Positions 41,996 to 52,436 of a stretch of 64,000 bases of DNA are shown here, in pieces. Position 1 is the first letter of the stretch; every line of letters starts with the position of its first letter. The notes under the pieces were generated by a model. The model saw nothing but the letters and a program-made list of their open reading frames with translations, made no database searches and was not told the DNA's origin. This stretch comes from Anodontia alba. Its lineage: Eukaryota; Mollusca; Bivalvia; Lucinida; Lucinidae. Position numbers and translations under genes: made by a program. The stretch covers positions 124,532,803 through 124,596,802 of the forward strand of contig OZ024824.1 of assembly GCA_964016985.1 (NCBI GenBank), given 5' to 3'.

Positions 41996-42975
41996 GCGAG
42001 CCGATCAGTCTTCGCTCACCACCTGAAGACGCTTTGATTACCCATAGAGTGTCCTGCGAAGACTCTGATCAGACTGTTGTTACGAGCCAGGCATATCAAG
42101 AAAAAAATGAAAGTGAAACCAGCAACAAGCTTTAAATTATTAACAATATTTATTCACAAAAAAAAAGACAAGATAATTAAACAGTACCTTTCAGGGTTAT
42201 GTCCTCAGACATAATGCGCAAGAATTTATTAAACAAATCCTTTAAATAGCAGTTTCTGATCCCAATTCCCGAATTCAGAATTTAATTCCAGAATGAATAA
42301 AATATTAAAAGTAATCCAGTATAGAATAATTTCCGATGAAAGTATACAAAGATGCCCATATGAAAATCTTTTCTCCTTATATAATATCAAAGAACGTTCT
42401 AGAAAAAGAATTTACTACAGGCATCTCTTATTTTCCAGGTTCAGTCAAGAAACTTCTAAATATTCTATGACATGCCAAAATAACTCAGTCCAGACTCAAG
42501 GACATAAACAACCTGTTATTGTAAATAAAGTTATTAATGGAAACATAGTAAACATGATGCTTAAAATAATTGAACATCCTATATATAACACTGTGCGAAC
42601 GCGCAGGTTGATCCGCGTCTTTACTTGACGCACATGCAGTCTTATAGGAAATGCTGTGCCACGGATCTATTGCTTTTTGTTATGTTCTTACTAAGTATGG
42701 CTAATTTTTTAGCTTAAGAAAGACTGCTAAAAAGTAATCCTGTACATTGTTGGTCTATTTTAATTTATCATCGGAATCAGTGGTTTTGCTTCAAAGCACC
42801 ATTCATGTAAGTACATATAAGCCAACACATGAGTAAAGGGAACTTATCACATACATTTGTAGGCGATTTGCAAAAGCTCAGGCGAGCCTGCGCATAAGCG
42901 CAGTCTCGCCAGAGCCTTTGCTGTTCGCAGACATGTAGATCTAGTAGAGACCTTGAAAGCCCAATTGCAAATGAA
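41996..42975. other. Gene-free stretch with hairpin relics
   Basis: 42000-42080 and 42590-42665 contain family Q pieces (GAAGACTCTGATCAGACTG; GCGCAGGTTGATCCGCGTC). 42868-42930 is a hairpin, AAAAGCTCAGGCGAGCCTGCG / CGCAGTCTCGCCAGAGCC. A 111-residue open frame at 42293 has no recognisable domain. Confidence 0.5.
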
Positions 42976-43082
42976 CCCAGCTACCATTCTTTATAAATCT
43001 ATAGCGGGTCGTTACCGGCCCGTTAGCTACCCTGACGGGCCGATAACGGCCCGCTATAGGTTTATAAAGAATGCTTACTGGG
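42976..43082. repeat. Palindrome, family T copy 1
   Basis: CCCAGCTACCATTCTTTATA to TATAAAGAATGCTTACTGGG, with inner TAGCGGGTCGTTACCGGCCC / GGGCCGATAACGGCCCGCTA. Arms of about 50 bp and a 5-base turn. Confidence 0.85.
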
Positions 43083-43222
43083 ATACTAAGGAGGTTACCC
43101 AGGAAAGGTCGTGATCATGAATCACATACTACCCGAGGCACCAAAAGGATATGGCATGAAGAGACATGAAGACAGAATAAGGACAAAAACGACTTAAAAT
43201 AAATCATTTGGGTAAGAACAAA

Positions 43223-43224
<2 letters not shown>

Positions 43225-43260
<36 letters not shown>
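43225..43260. repeat. Poly-A tract
   Basis: About 33 A. A T/G low-complexity block with two near-identical 66-base parts follows at 43360-43495. Confidence 0.95.
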
Positions 43261-43691
43261 AAAGAAAGAACTACAGTAGAGAGATACATTTACATTAGAA
43301 TACGCACATTTTCCGTATCAATACAAAAAATAATAGTTGTTTTTGTTTGTTTGCGTGTGTGGTTGTTTTTTTTTTTTTGTTTTTTTTTTTTTTTTTTGTT
43401 TAGTTTTGTTTTTTGTTTTGTTCATTTTTTTTTTTTTTTTTGTTTAGTTTTGTTTTTTGTTTTGTTCATTTTTTTTTTTTTTTTTTTTTTTGTTGCTTTT
43501 TTATGTAAAATGTGCCTCCGACACAGTCAATAAATCAGTATACTGGTATTTCTAAACCACCGACATCGGTAAAGGACAAATGAATAAATAGAATTGATTT
43601 TTGTCCTATCAGAATTACAGGAAACACAGAAACCTGCAAGCGAAAGAACCATTCAGTAAAATTGCTTTGACTTATTCCCCCGTGACCGTGT

Positions 43692-43918
43692 TTAACCAAT
43701 TTATGCCTAGTGGACTCTTCTACCTAAACTTCATTTACAGCTCTACTTCCAAGTAAAAAGTACCTGATTACTTTTACTATTACCAGTTTTATAGAAATTC
43801 TTGTACATAAATCAAACAGTGTGGATCCTGATCAGACACCGCTCTCTGCAGCGTTTGATCTGGACCTGCGTTGTTTGCCAATGTCCCTTTTATGGGACGC
43901 TAGGCATAAATGGGTTAA
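43692..43918. mobile_element. MITE, family M copy 4
   Basis: TTAACCAATTTATGCCTAGTG / CGCTAGGCATAAATGGGTTAA ends are nearly perfect. Inner GTGTGGATCCTGATCAGACAC / GTTTGATCTGGACCTGCG. Confidence 0.85.
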
Positions 43919-44499
43919 TAGTTTGTACTGACAGGTCATAGCAAAACCTTCCACGTTAAATGCCGCATTAGAAGAGACAGATGGATAGTAGCGAAAATTT
44001 GTCATCAATTTATAACAGCACTCGGCAAATGTTACTGGACATCGCAAAATTATTTTTTAAACCTTGATATGTTCAACTGAACAGAAACCATCTTTTGTCG
44101 TTAATGACTAGCTACAAGCAATACAAACAAAATCAAACCCTGACCATTTACGGATCTAATATCAGTTATCATTACGAAGCAATCAGTAAAATAAGACATT
44201 GTCTCAAAAGTTCCTTTCTATCACAAACACAATTCCCATGAGTCTGTTATTGGGAATAAATGAAATGACGTTCTTTGAATTGTGTTCATCATCTGCAAAT
44301 ATTTGATGTTTGTAGGGCATAGTAAATACTTATGAAAAGATGACACATATTTTATGCCCTGTTCTCTACACTTCCATAATGTATACTGTACGGAAAAAGA
44401 AACTCAGGGTAAACATTTATGCCGAATTAAAATAATGTTATCAAAGGCAACTGAAATATTTCATATGATTATAAAGCAGCATCTTCATTTAATAAATTT
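43919..44499. other. Gene-free stretch
   Basis: Nothing recognised. Confidence 0.5.
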
Positions 44500-45310
44500 C
44501 AAAAAATTCTTTAGTTTGTGACAAAAAAAGGAAGTGCATTGGAGGGGTACCTACACCCCCACCCATAACTGTAACTGACTTTGGTGGTCAGTCGAGTGAG
44601 AATTTGCCATAACTTTCTGGCTAACCATAACATGTTATGGTTAGCCAGAAAGTTATGGCAAATTCTGGGTACGTGGAGCCGGGCATTATCATGGTGTAAA
44701 ATCAATTACCATTGCTGCACAAGAGGACTGTAAAGTAGCGAAGGATTTCATCCCTGCATCTGACTGCTGTTAAATTGCCCAATATGACAATCAATTATGA
44801 TTTTACACCATGAGAAAAGACTCCCGAGACAGGACCTATATCTAAATATATCCCTCTCGACAACGCAAGCGTCGGCGAAGCGCTCCCATCGACATCGGTT
44901 ATCGCGACGTAAAAAGGACCCGTCTCCACTGCCTCATCGAAAATCCTTGTGGGGCATCTGTCATCAAACACACCATACGACGCATACGACGCCTGTGGCG
45001 TGCCTGACTCTGGGGCGGACCGAGATATGGCCAGAGTACCGACTAGCCTCGCGCAGTCATTTTCTCACAGTTTCGGTTTGAACGGGGTGTTAATTAGTAC
45101 CAACGGTAGTGAGGGCAGTTTTGGTGGCAGTTAATTGACGATTGCGCAAGTGCGAGAGGATAATAGCCATGTCACGCGTAGACGTCAAAGACCGCGGTTG
45201 GTTGGCAACACGTCCTGTCCCGCTTAAACGTCTGACAAGACATTCAGTAGTGGAGACTTTACCCCAAAATGATATGCAACTTCTCTGCCTCTGACCCTGC
45301 ATCAGAACAA
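44500..45310 (-). pseudogene. Tc1/mariner-type transposase pseudogene
   Basis: Minus strand, in order: VRRLSGTGRVANQPRSLTST and RDMAIILSHLRNRQLTATKT then ALTTVGTN (45302-45090), the helix-turn-helix region. Then, with frame breaks, RWERFADACVVERDIFRYRS (about 44890-44830) and CHIGQFNSSQMQG. Then ILHHDNARLHVPRICHNFLA NHNM (44705-44640), the block with the second catalytic Asp. The normal continuation 'LPWPAxSPDLNPIEHLWD' is missing; the frame runs into a 54-bp perfect palindrome. Family role: cut-and-paste DDE/D transposase. No terminal inverted repeats found. Confidence 0.85.
44609..44662. repeat. 54-bp perfect palindrome in transposase pseudogene
   Basis: GCCATAACTTTCTGGCTAAC ... CATAACATGTTATG ... 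GTTAGCCAGAAAGTTATGGC, no spacer. AATTTGCC and GGCAAATT extend it slightly. It lies exactly where the transposase similarity ends. Confidence 0.9.
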
Positions 45311-45431
45311 AACTTTACCCTGCGTTTCTTTTTTTTACTTCAGTATTTATATTTGTTTTATTCAATTACAAGCATAAAATAATGATTTTCGAACTAACGT
45401 TTGTTACATTTTCTATAAGAGTACATGTACA

Positions 45432-45610
45432 CCTAGCAAAAAACTCAGCTCAGCCGGCGCATCCGTACAGTCTCATCAGAGTCTTTACGAGACACTGTTC
45501 GGGTACCAAAGGCTCTAAATCATCTTCAGGCGGACAGCGAAAGAATCTTTTATCAGCCTTTGAGAATGCTGATCTAAGTTTTCGCTGGGCGCACGCAATC
45601 TTGTAGGAAA
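45432..45610. mobile_element. Family Q relic
   Basis: AGCTCAGCCGGCGCATCCG, CGGACAGCGAAAGAATC, GCTGATCTAAGTTTTCGCTG, GGCGCACGCAATCTTGTAGG: right half of a Q element, left end unclear. Confidence 0.65.
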
Positions 45611-45615
45611 TACTT

Positions 45616-45722
45616 CCCAGTCAGTATTCTACGTAAATCTATATCGGGCCGTCATCGGCCCGTCAGGGTAGCTGACGGGCCGATGACGGCCCGATGTAGA
45701 TTTACGTAGAATGCTAGCTGGG
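45616..45722. repeat. Palindrome, family T copy 2
   Basis: CCCAGTCAGTATTCTACG to CGTAGAATGCTAGCTGGG. Inner TAAATCTATATCGGGCCGTC / GACGGCCCGATGTAGATTTA and CATCGGCCCGTCA / TGACGGGCCGATG. About 50-bp arms around GGGTAGC, with four mismatches. Confidence 0.88.
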
Positions 45723-46099
45723 TTTGTCCCGGCGCATTTATTTATATTAAATATAATGGTTATAAGGGTAAAGTTTAGTATATTATAAGGAATTTAGACA
45801 AATACGCATGCACGAACTCCATGCAAATCACCTGTAAATGTTAATATTAACCCTTCTCTTGCTGAACATGACATGCTATTTCTGCGTATATGTCAATTGT
45901 TCTTAAGCCCATTCCTTTTATACTATATTTATCTTCACTGGGGTTAGTGCCGAGTGGCGACCGTCAAACGTCTTCCTGTACTTCACTATAGTGCAGTTTA
46001 TATTTTCTGGTCTTTCGTGAACATTGAGACCATTCTGCGATTTTTTGAAAATCTAAAACTAAAACTGGCTAAACTGAAAACTTAGACATTCCAGCAATC
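45723..46099. other. Dispersed segment shared with 51170-51260
   Basis: GGGGTTAGTGCCGAGTGGCG, CGTCTTCCTGTACTTCACTA, TAGTGCAGTTTATATTTTCT resemble GGTTTTAGTGCTGTATGTCG, CGTCTTCCTGTTCTTTACTA, TAGCATAGTTTATATTTACT at 51 kb. No gene. Confidence 0.55.
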
Positions 46100-46330
46100 C
46101 ATCACGAAAACATGCCTATATAAGTTTGACCCCCTTAACCCCAATTTTTATATAGTAAAACTGGGGTTTACAGGGTATACATTATTTTTTTTCTTATTTC
46201 TGCTCAAAAAGATAAATTGTGGGTACTCGTTAGAACCGCCTCGGCGAGGCGGTTCTAGCAAGTAAATCTAACCGCCTCGGCGTTCTAACGAGTACCCACA
46301 ATCTATGTTTTGACCAGAAATATGAAAGAA
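46100..46330. mobile_element. Palindromic MITE, family P copy 13 (rearranged, right end lost)
   Basis: CATCACGAAAACATGCCTAT starts it. The centre has AACCGCCTCGGCGAGGCGGTT, then CTAGCAAGTAAATCT, then a partial second AACCGCCTCGGCG before TTCTAACGAGTACCC. It breaks off at ACCAGAAATATGAAAG, where a family W fragment follows. Confidence 0.82.
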
Positions 46331-46344
46331 CTAACGTAACATAA

Positions 46345-46640
46345 AAGTTAAAAAATGACTGCCTTTTGGAAACAAAGAACTCACAAAATCACGAAAATCG
46401 GAGACTCGGTCTGATTGAGTCTCTTCATATTTAACAATGTAGTTTGCGAGGATGCATACGCCCCCTAGCGCCGGCTTAAGCGGTATTCGATTTTCAAAAT
46501 AACCTGGATGGGCTCAATGATCCCAAAGGAAACAAAATACAACCTGCATTATGATGATGTACGTGCAGACTTTTTACGGGCGCCACACGGCCACCACACG
46601 GTGCAACACCAGCTAGAGTAGAGTAAAATAAAACTAAAAA
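46345..46640. repeat. Family W unit (diverged)
   Basis: TGCCTTTTGGAAACAAAGAA, GGAGACTCGGTCTGATTGAG, TCTCTTCATATTTAACAATG, CCCCTAGCGCCGGCTTAAGC, TGATCCCAAAGGAAACAAAA, AGTAGAGTAAAATAAAAC. Near full length. Confidence 0.7.
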
Positions 46641-46774
46641 AGGTCTTAACATGAAAAAATTGTATCTGAGAAGCAAACAGCCAAAAAGAAAAATAAATCA
46701 CCTCCACTGATGGATTTCGAAGCCTACTCCTATGATATGATGTAAAATATTTCTACACACTTAGATACATAACC

Positions 46775-46905
46775 CTTGTCATGCTGAATAGATTAAGATG
46801 CCACGCCCACTTCTAATTTCCAGCCAATCAGATTACTTGATCCGGGTTTTTGATAGAAATTCACATATTTAATGACAAAAAGGGCAGATCCAGCTAAGAC
46901 AGGGT
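46775..46905. mobile_element. MITE of the 2497 type, partial
   Basis: ACCCTTGTCATGCTGAATAG, TTAAGATGCCACGCCCAC, CCAATCAGATTACTTGATCC are the reverse complement of the right half of 2497-2725. The left half is missing. Confidence 0.7.
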
Positions 46906-46961
46906 CTACTGGCCTGAACGGGCTTGTCTGGCCAAGAAATCTTAGACTCTCAAGCCTCATC

Positions 46962-47240
46962 CATCACGAAAACACGCCTATATAATTTTGACCCTCTTAA
47001 ACCCCACTTTTATATAGTAAAACTGGGGTTTACAGGGGTATACATTATTTTTCTTATTTCTGCTCAAAACATAGATTGTGGGTACTCGTTAGAACCGCCT
47101 CGCCGAGGCGGTTCTAACGAGTACCCACAATCTATGTTTTTGAGCAGAAATATGAAAAAATATCAGAGTTTTTATCTGAAAATTTTCAGTTTTAGGAGGT
47201 GAAATTTTCTATATTTTCGAATAGGCGAGTTTTCCTAATG
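46962..47240. mobile_element. Palindromic MITE, family P copy 14
   Basis: CATCACGAAAACACGCCTAT to ATAGGCGAGTTTTCCTAATG. All arms intact, central stem perfect. Confidence 0.9.
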
Positions 47241-47269
47241 TCAGTGACCCTCATATAAATTTTGACAAA

Positions 47270-47890
47270 GCCGGAAATGGGCTCAATAACCACAAAGGAC
47301 CAAAGATATAACTACACTTCAGTAAAGTACAGGGAGGCAAAGGACCAGTGATATAACTACAATATAATAAAGCACGGAGGAGACAATGACCAGGGATATA
47401 ACTACACTAAAGTAAAGTACGAGAAGAAAATAAAATACCAGATATAACTACACTATTGTGAAGTACGGGGAGACAAAGAACCAGAGATATTACTACACTA
47501 TAGTGAAGTAAACAGAAGCTGTCTTAACTGATCATTCATTTCTTCTGTATTTGCCTTAAATAGTCGAACACCTTACCTTTATACCTTACTTGTAAAATAA
47601 AACTAAAAAAAAGGTCTTAACACGAAAAAATTGTATCTGAGAAGCAAACAGCCAAAAAGAAAAATAAATCACCTCCACTGATGGGTTTCGAATCCTACTC
47701 CTATGGTATGATATATAATACCAGATATGACTACACTATTGTGAAGTACGGGGAGACAAAGGACCAGAGATATTACTACACTATAGTGAAGTAAACAGAA
47801 GCTGTGTAAACTGATCATTAATTTCTTCTGTATTTGCCTTAAATAGTCGAACACCTTACCTTTATACCTTACTTGTACTAACAATTGAAC
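47270..47890. repeat. ~45-bp tandem plus a duplicated ~100-bp segment
   Basis: 47290-47520 holds five to six units like ACCAGAGATATAACTACACT plus ATAGTGAAGTACGGGGAGACAAAGG. The stretch ending GTGAAGTAAACAGAAGCTGT ... ACCTTATACCTTACTTGTA occurs at 47500-47595 and again at 47785-47880. AAGGTCTTAACACGAAAAAA to CACCTCCACTGATGG is also duplicated, at 46640-46720 and 47610-47690, so a larger block was copied and then interrupted. Confidence 0.85.
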
Positions 47891-48249
47891 TAGTCCATTT
47901 TATTACCTTCACTGTGTCTGAAACACTGCTAGGTGACTGATAAAAATTTAGACTTTATCAAACGCCGCGTTCTGTAGCATCTGATCTGCGTCTACACTAT
48001 TTGCTCAGGCTTGTCTATCCTAATATTTAATGTATATATAGTTTTCAAATATTTGTGTGCAAACTTAAGAATCTTAACTATATAACTGTACGGTCTGCCG
48101 GTTTCGGAAATCCTGATTGGCCAAACGTTTCAGTTTTAGCATTAAATACATTATAGAGCAAATTTAACCGAGACTTGGGATCCTGTACATGTCAAAAACT
48201 ACGAAAGCATTTGGCCGCCCCATCTTAAACATGTCTTCGAGTATATGCA

Positions 48250-48405
48250 AATAGAAAGGAAGGCAATGGTCAGGAATCGGTACAATTACCTAAACCTTCC
48301 GTCCAAGACGCAAAAGGAACAACAGGACGCACTTAAAGCAAAGGCACCACATTTAAAACATTACAAGCAGAAAGCCAAAAGGACAGTCAAACAAACATCT
48401 TGTCA
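48250..48405 (-). mobile_element. Penelope-like type B tail fragment
   Basis: GGAAGGCAATGGTCAGGAAT, CTTCCGTCCAAGACGCAAAA, AAGCAAAGGCACCACATTT, ACAAGCAGAAAGCCAAAAGG match the 22312 copy. A T run (48411-48439) and the 54-bp minisatellite follow. Confidence 0.7.
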
Positions 48406-48444
48406 ACTCTATTTTTTTTTTTTTTTTTTTTTTTTTTTTGTCCG

Positions 48445-51030
48445 TTTTAAGCAAGAAAGCGATACGTCATCAATATCTACATCGACGGTTTATCATTATT
48501 TCAAACAAGAAAATCATACGTCAGCTTTATCTACATCAAAGGGTTTTCATTGTTTTAAGCAAGAAAGTCATACGCCAGCTTAATCTACATCAATGATTTA
48601 TCATTGCTTTAAGCAGGGCTGCGATACGTCAACTTAATTGACATCTATGTTTTAATGTCATTTTCAGCAAGAAAGTGATATATCAGCTCAATCAACGTCA
48701 GTGGTTTATCAGTGACAGTCTCTTCGTAAGACTTTAACCAGTGGGTTGGGACTTGACGGTATGTCTTTGGCTTGGCCCGCCGTGGTTCAACTATTGGTTT
48801 TCATTTACTCTGGCATACAGTAGAATTAGCCATGAGTACTCGTCTTTGTTTATTATAGTGATTGATTTGATTTTTATGTTTTGATTTTTATGTTTGATGT
48901 ATTGACTGAGTTGGGAGCTTTTATGCGAACCGAATTTTTATATATTTCTGTAATAAGAGTAGCGACGGGACCCAGGGTGAAATTGGCTAGCTGTAAAAGT
49001 GCTTTAAACTCCCCGGTAGTTTGTTCTACTGATGTGTTAAGGCGGTTGTCCTGGAGTTGATCTTACTCTTTGTAGCTTTGTGGTTCCCGCATTGCTTTCT
49101 GTGTTTCTCTTATTACGTTTATTACGTGTTGTGATGCTAGAATTGTGGCCACCGTCTTCAATAACTGCATACTTTGCTTTCTGTTTTACTAGTTGTGTTG
49201 TTGTGCTAGCATTTTGGTTACCTTCAACAGCTGCCTATTTAGCTTCCTGTTTTACTAGTTGTGATTAAGAGATGCATCGGGACCCAGGGTGAAGTTGGCT
49301 GGCCGTAAAAGTGTTCTTAACCCCGCTCCCCTGCCCGCCCCCCCCCCCCCCACCCCCACGGTTGTTTACTCTACTGACCGTTCTAAGGCGGTGATCCCGG
49401 TGTTAGTCTTACTCTTTGTTGCTTTGTGGTTTATTCTACAAGGCGATTTGTTTTATGTCTTACCGTATTTCATTTTGTTCTTGTGTTTTTCAGTCCTTTT
49501 AGCATTGCGATTACCTCGCTTGGGGAAGAGAGAGCTAATATTAGTGCTTTTCGTACGTTTGTTGGATTTGTGCTTGTTTGGATTTGTCGGTTTCCTCTTC
49601 CTCTTGAGAAGGGCTGCGGTTTGTGATTGGAGCACTCCCTGGACTCTTGCCTTTTGTTTTATCATTTTTCTACATCAATTGTTAATCATGATTTAAAGCA
49701 AGAAAGCGATACATCAGTTTGAGATACAACAATGGTTTATCATTGTTTAAAACAGGACAGTAATATGTAAGCTTAATCTACATCAATGGTTTATCATTGT
49801 TTTAAGCAAGAAAGTGATACGTCATCTTAAATTTTATCAATGGTTTATCCTTGTTTAAACAAGAAAGTGAAGCGTCTGCTTGATCTACACCAATGGTTTA
49901 TAATTGCTTAAATCAAGAAAGTAATGCGTCAGCTTAACCTACATCAATGTTTATCATTCTTCTACATCAACGGTGAATCATTATTTTAAGCAAGAAATTC
50001 ATACGTCAATTTAATCTACATCAGTGGTTGGTCATTCTTCTACATCAATGGTGTATCATGATTTAAGGCAAGAAAGCGACACTTCAGTTTAGTATACAAC
50101 AGTGGTTTATCATTGTTCAAAACAGGAAAGGGATATATCAGCTTACTGGATCAATGGATTAGTATCGTTAAACAAGAAAGTGATGCATCTGCTTAATATA
50201 CGTCAATGGTTTATAATTGTTTTAAGCAAGGAAGTGATGCGCCAGCTTAATCTACATCAATTATTTATATCATTCTTCTACAACATTGGTTTGAAAAAAG
50301 ATGTTACATAAGCTTTATCTACATCAAAGGTTTACCATTATCCTAAGCAGATAAGACATTTAAGTAAGACGTCAGCTATATCTACATCAAACGTTTGTCA
50401 TTGTTTTAAGGAATTGAATCATACGTAAGTTTAATCAACAACAATGGTTTATCATTCTACTGACGGCAACAAATGATACGCCGTCTTAATCTTCATCAAT
50501 GGTTCATCAATATTTTAAACAAGTGCGTCATACGTCAGCTTTATCTACACAATGGTTTATCATTATTTTAAGCAAGTGTGTCATACATCAGCCTGATGTG
50601 GATCTGATTGTATCAGCTCCTGAGTTCACTTATGTACTCTATTTAATCTACAAAATGGTTTGTCATTATTTAAAGCAAGAAAGTCGTCAAGAAAGGTTTA
50701 TCATTATCTAAAGTTAGTCATACGTCAGCTTTATCTACATTAAAGGCGGTCTTTGTTTGGTCCTTCTTTGTTCTTCATTTTTCCTTCTTTTGGTGCTTCG
50801 GGAGCGCTGTGCTGTGTGAGTGTTTCACTTCCTGAGTATTTATCTTCATTACAGGTTTACCAGTATTAAGCAAGAAAATAACCGAGTCTCCGATTTTCGT
50901 TCTTTTGTGTGTGTGTGTAGATATTATTTCTTGATTTAGCTCTACATCAAGGGTTTATTACTATTTCAAACAAAAAAGAAATACGTCAAATTTATCTACA
51001 TCGAATGTTTGTCATTTCTTAAAGCAGCAC
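48445..51030. repeat. ~54-bp minisatellite, split by a Penelope-like insertion
   Basis: Units such as CATCAATGGTTTATCATTGT plus TTTAAGCAAGAAAGTGATAC plus GTCAGCTTAATCTA, spacing 54-58 bp, for example 49785 to 49839. The array spans 48445-48715 and 49680-51030; the gap holds a type A Penelope-like tail. A short 'GTCCTTCTTTGTTCTTCATT' block near 50760 and a W trace at 50880 also interrupt it. Confidence 0.88.
48716..49676 (+). mobile_element. Penelope-like type A tail inserted in the minisatellite
   Basis: Begins AGTCTCTTCGTAAGACTTTA, includes GTATGTCTTTGGCTTGGCCC, GTTTATTATAGTGATTGATT, GGACCCAGGGTGAAATTGGC, the hydrophobic frame (LWFILQGDLFYVLPYFILFL, 49289-49696), and ends near CTCCCTGGACTCTTGCC. 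The terminal part has TTTTGTTTTATC where others have TTACC-T6. An inner direct repeat of ~115 bp (TGCTAGAATTGTGGCCACCG / TGCTAGCATTTTGGTTACC) precedes a second GGGACCCAGGGTGAAGTTGG, so the tail is internally duplicated. Confidence 0.75.
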
Positions 51031-52436
51031 AGATGGAGTTTCGACTACAATGCGAAGACCAGAGCAAACGAAAAACACTAATATGCCCACAGCCAACCCG
51101 ATCACAAACGAGTAAATTCAGTTGCGAGCCATTTGTATTAAAGGCTTAGTTTACCTTAATACAGCTGGTTTTAGTGCTGTATGTCGTCCGTAAAACGTCT
51201 TCCTGTTCTTTACTATAGCATAGTTTATATTTACTTGTCCTTTATAATTACTGAACTCATTCCGGGATTTTCTTAAAATTTAAGGACTATCACTGATTAG
51301 GTCTAATTGGCCGAAAGTAATTAGTCTGGCCCAGAATACTTGACACTTCAGCAATTTCGAGTTTATAAGATTTGCTTCTCTTTAACACTAATTGCAAATA
51401 ACTCATCAGGGGATGTCAGAATGTAATTTTGCGACTACCAAGTTCCTTTTCCAATGTATCAATATAATGGAGCCGTTAAAAAAGTTCAATTCTTTTTACG
51501 TTCTTTTTTTTTTTTTTTTTTTTTTTTGTAGGGTCCAAAACTTTGGAAGTGTTAGATACCTTTTTTCGGTGGCGAAAGAAAAAAAAAACAGGTTAAAGAA
51601 GAGAAAGGTTTTAACTTGTATGCTTGTTTCAAACTGAGGTTTTATGGCCCAGAAAATCCATTATGGTCATGTTAATCGCGGTCTGTCAACAAAAATTGCT
51701 CCTTAGCCCTCTAAGCGATTTACCAGTATTTCTGCCCATTGTTGCGTCAATAATTGACAACTGCTCTTCTTGAATCAACGGAAGGGGAAATGGTCGTTGA
51801 AGTTATTTTATCATGCGGCCGAGCTAGATTTCGAGCTACATGTAGTGACCCCCTGTATCTGCAGTCAGCCGCGGTACCGACTGCGTTGTGTATCCCAGCT
51901 TTGAATTTGTAGAATACAACGAAATACGTTTGTCTACTTTTTTATATATGCTTTATTCTTAATTTGAATCCGCCAGGTACTCCAAACACCTCCTAATGAG
52001 TATTACATGGAGTGCATTCGCAAAATTAAAGACTATGAAAAATAAACAGATTAATCAGGGGACGGATCGGCGTTGTACAATCAGCATAACATTCAGTAAT
52101 ATGATGATAAGATGAATGATGATAGCTGATGCTTTTCTTTAACTGAGAGGTTTTAGGAGCCCTGCTCGGAAAGATCTGACGTCTGAGCTGTACATGTCCG
52201 GTGAAAGGTTGCTCTAGAGTCTGGCTGAGCTTGGGAATAATGAGTATTTATGGTCAATAATTTTAAATTTGCTGGATGTATTTTTTTTTCGCCAGGGATC
52301 CAAAACTGTCGCAGCGTATTCCGCTAGGGGGTGGGGCTGGCGAACACATGTTTTGTATGCAATCTCTTTTAACTTGAGATTATTAGTCTGATCGCTCCGT
52401 TCGTTCAGAGTATTGCTGGTTATAGTTGTGATTATT
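51031..52436. other. Gene-free stretch
   Basis: 51170-51260 shares a segment with 45950-46030. T run at 51504-51528. Family K copy at 51640-51780 (GAGGTTTTATGGCCCAG, TGGTCATGTTAATCGCGGT, CCTCTAAGCGATTTACCAGT). No gene seen. Confidence 0.55.

Noticed and set aside
42293..42628. 111-residue plus-strand frame
   Set aside because: Its C-terminal end runs into a family Q hairpin (RTRRLIRVFT), which shows it is chance.
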